Source: Caldilineaceae bacterium
Lineage (GTDB): Bacteria; Chloroflexota; Anaerolineae; Caldilineales; Caldilineaceae
Direction of reading: 5' to 3'
Assembly (NCBI GenBank): GCA_026989655.1
Contig: JALSIX010000114.1
Coordinates: 62,001 to 126,000, forward strand
Length of the DNA: 64,000 nucleotides
The first letter of the stretch is position 1. Each line of letters begins with the position of its first letter. The notes under the pieces are model-generated. The model saw nothing but the letters and a program-made list of their open reading frames with translations, was not told where the DNA came from and did not search any database. Positions 61,035 to 64,000 of the stretch are shown piece after piece. The translations under genes were made by a program, and so were the position numbers.

Positions 61035-64000
61035 ATGGAAGTCCAAGATTTCGACGCCATTCGCATCTCCCTGGCCTCTCCGGAACAGATCCGGGAGTGG
61101 AGCTACGGCGAGGTGACCAAGCCGGAGACCATCAACTACCGCACCCTGCGGCCGGAGCGGGATGGCCTCTTCTGCGAGCGGATCTTCGGGCCCACCAAGG
61201 ACTGGGAATGCGCCTGTGGCAAGTACAAGCGGGTGCGGTACAAGGGCATCGTCTGCGACAAGTGCGGCGTGGAGGTCGCGCCCAGCCGGGTGCGCCGAGA
61301 GCGCATGGGCCACATCGAGCTGGCCTCGCCCGTGAGCCACATCTGGTACGTGAAGGGCATCCCCAGCCGCCTGGGGCTCCTGCTCAACATCAGCCCCCGC
61401 CACCTGGAACGGGTCCTCTACTTCGCCCAGTACATCGTCACCGAGGTGAGCGAGGACGCCCGGGGCCGGGCCATCCAACGGCTGGAACGGGAGCTGGAAC
61501 AGCGGATGGCCAAGGTGGACAGCGACATCCAGGAGAAGATCGACCTGCTCCAGGCCCAGGCCCAGGAGCGGCTGGCCGAGCTGGACCAGGAGGAGGCCAA
61601 CCAGATCCAGGCCCTGGACGAGCGGATCAACCGGCGCTCCTCCGAGACCATCGGCCAGGCCCAGGAGCTGCAGATGTGGATCCAACGCCACCTGGGCAAG
61701 AAGGCCCCCGAGTCCCGAGGGCTGAGCTGGGTGGACACCCCCATCGTCCACCAGGGCGAGGTGGTCTCCGCGGAGCACGAGGCCCTGGTGAACGAGCACG
61801 TCCAGGAACAGTTGAACCGGCTCCAGGCCGAGTCCGACCAGGAGAAGGCCCGGATCCAGGAGGTGATCCAGGCCCAGCGGGACCACGTGCGCCAGGAGCT
61901 GGAGGCCCTGGTGGAGCGGCTGCGCAGCGAGCAGGCGGAACGGCGTCAACGGCTGCAGGAGGCCATCGAGCGGGACATCGAGGAGCTGAAGAGCCTCCGG
62001 GAGCAACAGCTCCTCACCGAGTCCCACTATCGGGAGCTCCAGGAGCGCTGGGGCACGGTCTTCAAGGCCAACATGGGCGCGGAGGCCATCCGGGACATCG
62101 TGGCCAAGCTGGACCTGGACAAGATGGCCAAGGAGCTGCGCCGGGAGATCCGCACCACCCGCAGCAAACAGCGACGCAAAAAGGCCGCCAAGCGGCTCCG
62201 GGTGGTGGAGAACTTCCGCAAGAGCGGGAACCGGCCGGAGTGGATGATCCTCACCGCGCTGCCGGTCATCCCGCCGGACCTGCGGCCCATGGTCCAGTTG
62301 GACGGCGGCCGCTTCGCCACCAGCGACCTGAACGACCTGTACCGTCGGGTGATCAACCGCAACAACCGCCTGAAGCGGCTGTTGGAGCTGGGCGCGCCGG
62401 ACGTCATCGTGCGCAACGAGAAGCGCATGCTCCAGGAAGCGGTGGACAGCCTCATCGACAACGGCCGCCGGGGCCGGGCCGTCAGCCGCAGCGGCAAGCG
62501 CAAGCTCAAGAGCCTGAGCGACATGCTCAAGGGCAAACAGGGCCGCTTCCGCCGCAACCTGCTGGGCAAGCGGGTGGACTACTCGGGCCGCTCGGTGATC
62601 GTGGTGGGGCCCACCCTGAAGCTCCACCAGTGCGGTCTGCCCAAGAAGATGGCCCTGGAGCTCTTCAAGCCCTTTGTCATGCGGCGCCTGGTGGAGTACA
62701 ACTACGCGCACAACATCAAGAGCGCCAAGCGCATGGTGGACCGCCAGGCCTCGGAGGTGTGGGACGTGCTGGAGGAGATCTGCCGGGAGCGGCCGGTGCT
62801 GCTCAACCGGGCCCCCACCCTCCATCGCCTGGGCATCCAGGCCTTCGAGGTGGTCCTGGTGGAGGGCAGCGCCATCCACCTCCACCCCCTGGTCTGCGCC
62901 GCGTTCAACGCGGACTTCGACGGCGACCAGATGGCCGTCCACGTGCCCCTGAGCAACCAGGCGGTGGAGGAGGCCCGCACCCTGATGCTCTCCAGCCAGA
63001 ACCTGCTGAAGCCCAGCAGCGGCGAGCCCATTGTGGGGCCCTCCAAGGACATGGTCATGGGGGTCTACTACCTGACCATCGAGGAGGACCCGGACAAGCC
63101 CGACCAGGAGCTCCCCCTGCTCAGCAGCATGGAGGAGGCCGAATACCTCCACCAGATCGGCAAGCTCCGCCTGCGGGAGCCCATCCGGGTGCGCTTCACC
63201 AGCAAGTTCGACCGGATGCCCCTGGAGGAGCTGGAGCTGAGCGACCGGGTACGGAACGCGCTGCAGCAACACGGCCTGGCCACGGTGGGCGAGCTCATGG
63301 ACATCTACGCCCAGGGCGAGCGCCACATGATCCAGGCCATCACCGGCTTCGGCCGGGCCGCCATGGACGAGGTCCTGGAGGCGCTCCGCCGGAAACACCT
63401 GCTGGGCGCGAGCTGGCCCCAGGAGCGCATCATCCGCACCACCGTGGGCCGCATCCTCTTCAACCGGATCCTGCCGGAGGAGATGTGGTTCGTCAACGAG
63501 CTCCTGGACAAGAAGGGCGTGAACCAGGTGGTGGAGCGCTGCTACAAACACCTGGGCCGCGAGGTGACCACGGTCACCGTGGACAACATCAAGGACATCG
63601 GCTTCGAATACGCCACCCGCTCCGGGATCACCATCGCGGTGAGCGACATCCAGGTGCCCGAGGAGAAGGAGGAGATCCTGGCCCGGACCAGCGAGGAGGT
63701 GGCCCGGGTGGAGGAACAGTTCCGCCGGGGCCGGCTCACCGAGGAGGAGATGTACAACAAGGTGGTGGAGCTGTGGACCCGGGCCACGGACGAGGTCACC
63801 GAGGCCGTGCGCAAGCGCCTGAACCCCTACGTGGGCCTGGGGGCCATGGCCCAGTCCGGCTCCACCAAGGGCGGGGTGAACACCGTCCGCCAGCTGGCGG
63901 GCATGCGGGGCCTCATGGCCGATCCCAACGGCCGCATCATCCCCCTGCCCATCCGCTCCAACTTCCGGGAAGGCCTGACCGCGCTGGAGTACTTCCTGAG
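61035..64000 (+). CDS. rpoC: DNA-directed RNA polymerase subunit beta' (truncated at window end)
   Basis: The first about 988 residues of beta'. The N-terminal zinc finger is complete (Cys59, Cys61, Cys74, Cys77), the rudder and clamp regions follow, and the catalytic [12 protein letters not shown] supplies Asp627, Asp629 and Asp631 for the active-site magnesium. Between [12 protein letters not shown] (about 126-138) and [15 protein letters not shown] (about 326-340) there is a charged, Gln/Glu/Arg-rich coiled coil of about 185 residues that short beta' subunits lack. It lies where Thermus and some other lineages carry a non-conserved beta' insertion. ATG 61035 follows the rpoB stop by 15 bp, with AAGGAG upstream. 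Confidence 0.98.
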   Translation, partial: MEVQDFDAIRISLASPEQIREWSYGEVTKPETINYRTLRPERDGLFCERIFGPTKDWECACGKYKRVRYKGIVCDKCGVEVAPSRVRRERMGHIELASPVSHIWYVKGIPSRLGLLLNISPRHLERVLYFAQYIVTEVSEDARGRAIQRLERELEQRMAKVDSDIQEKIDLLQAQAQERLAELDQEEANQIQALDERINRRSSETIGQAQELQMWIQRHLGKKAPESRGLSWVDTPIVHQGEVVSAEHEALVNEHVQEQLNRLQAESDQEKARIQEVIQAQRDHVRQELEALVERLRSEQAERRQRLQEAIERDIEELKSLREQQLLTESHYRELQERWGTVFKANMGAEAIRDIVAKLDLDKMAKELRREIRTTRSKQRRKKAAKRLRVVENFRKSGNRPEWMILTALPVIPPDLRPMVQLDGGRFATSDLNDLYRRVINRNNRLKRLLELGAPDVIVRNEKRMLQEAVDSLIDNGRRGRAVSRSGKRKLKSLSDMLKGKQGRFRRNLLGKRVDYSGRSVIVVGPTLKLHQCGLPKKMALELFKPFVMRRLVEYNYAHNIKSAKRMVDRQASEVWDVLEEICRERPVLLNRAPTLHRLGIQAFEVVLVEGSAIHLHPLVCAAFNADFDGDQMAVHVPLSNQAVEEARTLMLSSQNLLKPSSGEPIVGPSKDMVMGVYYLTIEEDPDKPDQELPLLSSMEEAEYLHQIGKLRLREPIRVRFTSKFDRMPLEELELSDRVRNALQQHGLATVGELMDIYAQGERHMIQAITGFGRAAMDEVLEALRRKHLLGASWPQERIIRTTVGRILFNRILPEEMWFVNELLDKKGVNQVVERCYKHLGREVTTVTVDNIKDIGFEYATRSGITIAVSDIQVPEEKEEILARTSEEVARVEEQFRRGRLTEEEMYNKVVELWTRATDEVTEAVRKRLNPYVGLGAMAQSGSTKGGVNTVRQLAGMRGLMADPNGRIIPLPIRSNFREGLTALEYFL

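Overview
The window is very GC-rich and densely coded. It encodes a complete RNA polymerase beta subunit and most of beta' with large lineage-type insertions, giant zinc-ribbon/cyclase/AAA/TPR proteins, many GTG starts and ATGA gene overlaps. This mix, with lipoprotein-dependent ABC importers and cobalamin and methylmalonyl-CoA genes, best fits a member of the Chloroflexota (a Caldilineae/Anaerolineae/Thermomicrobia-like heterotroph). That placement is inferred from gene content only. No rRNA, tRNA, CRISPR array, insertion sequence or prophage was seen.

Layout. (1) 1-5091, minus strand: small hypothetical protein, UvrD-type helicase, specialised NusG paralog, polysaccharide flippase and the start of another gene, which looks like the edge of a surface-polysaccharide locus. 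(2) 5506-15185, plus strand: a 2367-aa protein with two cyclase-like/AAA/TPR units, a 707-aa relative, then a tiny secreted peptide with a repeated GILWAG motif and a 19-bp perfect hairpin. (3) 15381-24610, minus strand: a tightly overlapping chemosensory operon (cheW, MCP, cheA-REC, cheB, REC-histidine kinase, cheW, cheR-TPR) with no flagellar genes. (4) 25074-27884: a winged-helix hypothetical, an eight-cysteine small protein and a patatin-like lipase. (5) 28223-32247, minus strand: an oligopeptide-type ABC importer without ATPases, under a near-consensus promoter. (6) 32532-38051: XPB-helicase-associated-domain protein, DUF1232 membrane protein, MerR-like regulator, RimO, HD hydrolase and metallophosphoesterase. 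(7) 38241-41146: B12-binding mutase subunit, MeaB, CobU and CobS, a cobalamin/methylmalonyl-CoA block. (8) 41177-46254, minus strand: nucleoside-type salvage operon (two permeases, two PfkB-family proteins, a nucleoside hydrolase). (9) 46346-56652: glycosyltransferase, a LacI-type regulator with a cre-like operator, a sugar ABC importer, FGGY and ROK kinases and an amidase. (10) 56653-64000: rpoB with a structured leader, and rpoC running off the window.

The most striking signal is in region 2. Cyclase domain 1 of the giant protein has lost both metal-binding Asp residues but keeps the substrate Lys and the catalytic Asn/Arg. The cyclase domain of the neighbouring 707-aa protein keeps both Asp residues but has lost the Lys, Asn and Arg. 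This is the complementary pattern seen in the C1/C2 halves of animal adenylyl cyclases, so the two proteins may form one heterodimeric active site. Other points worth attention are a nested terminator pair in the rpoB leader, a PfkB protein without its catalytic Asp, and several unusually clean promoters with flanking repeats.
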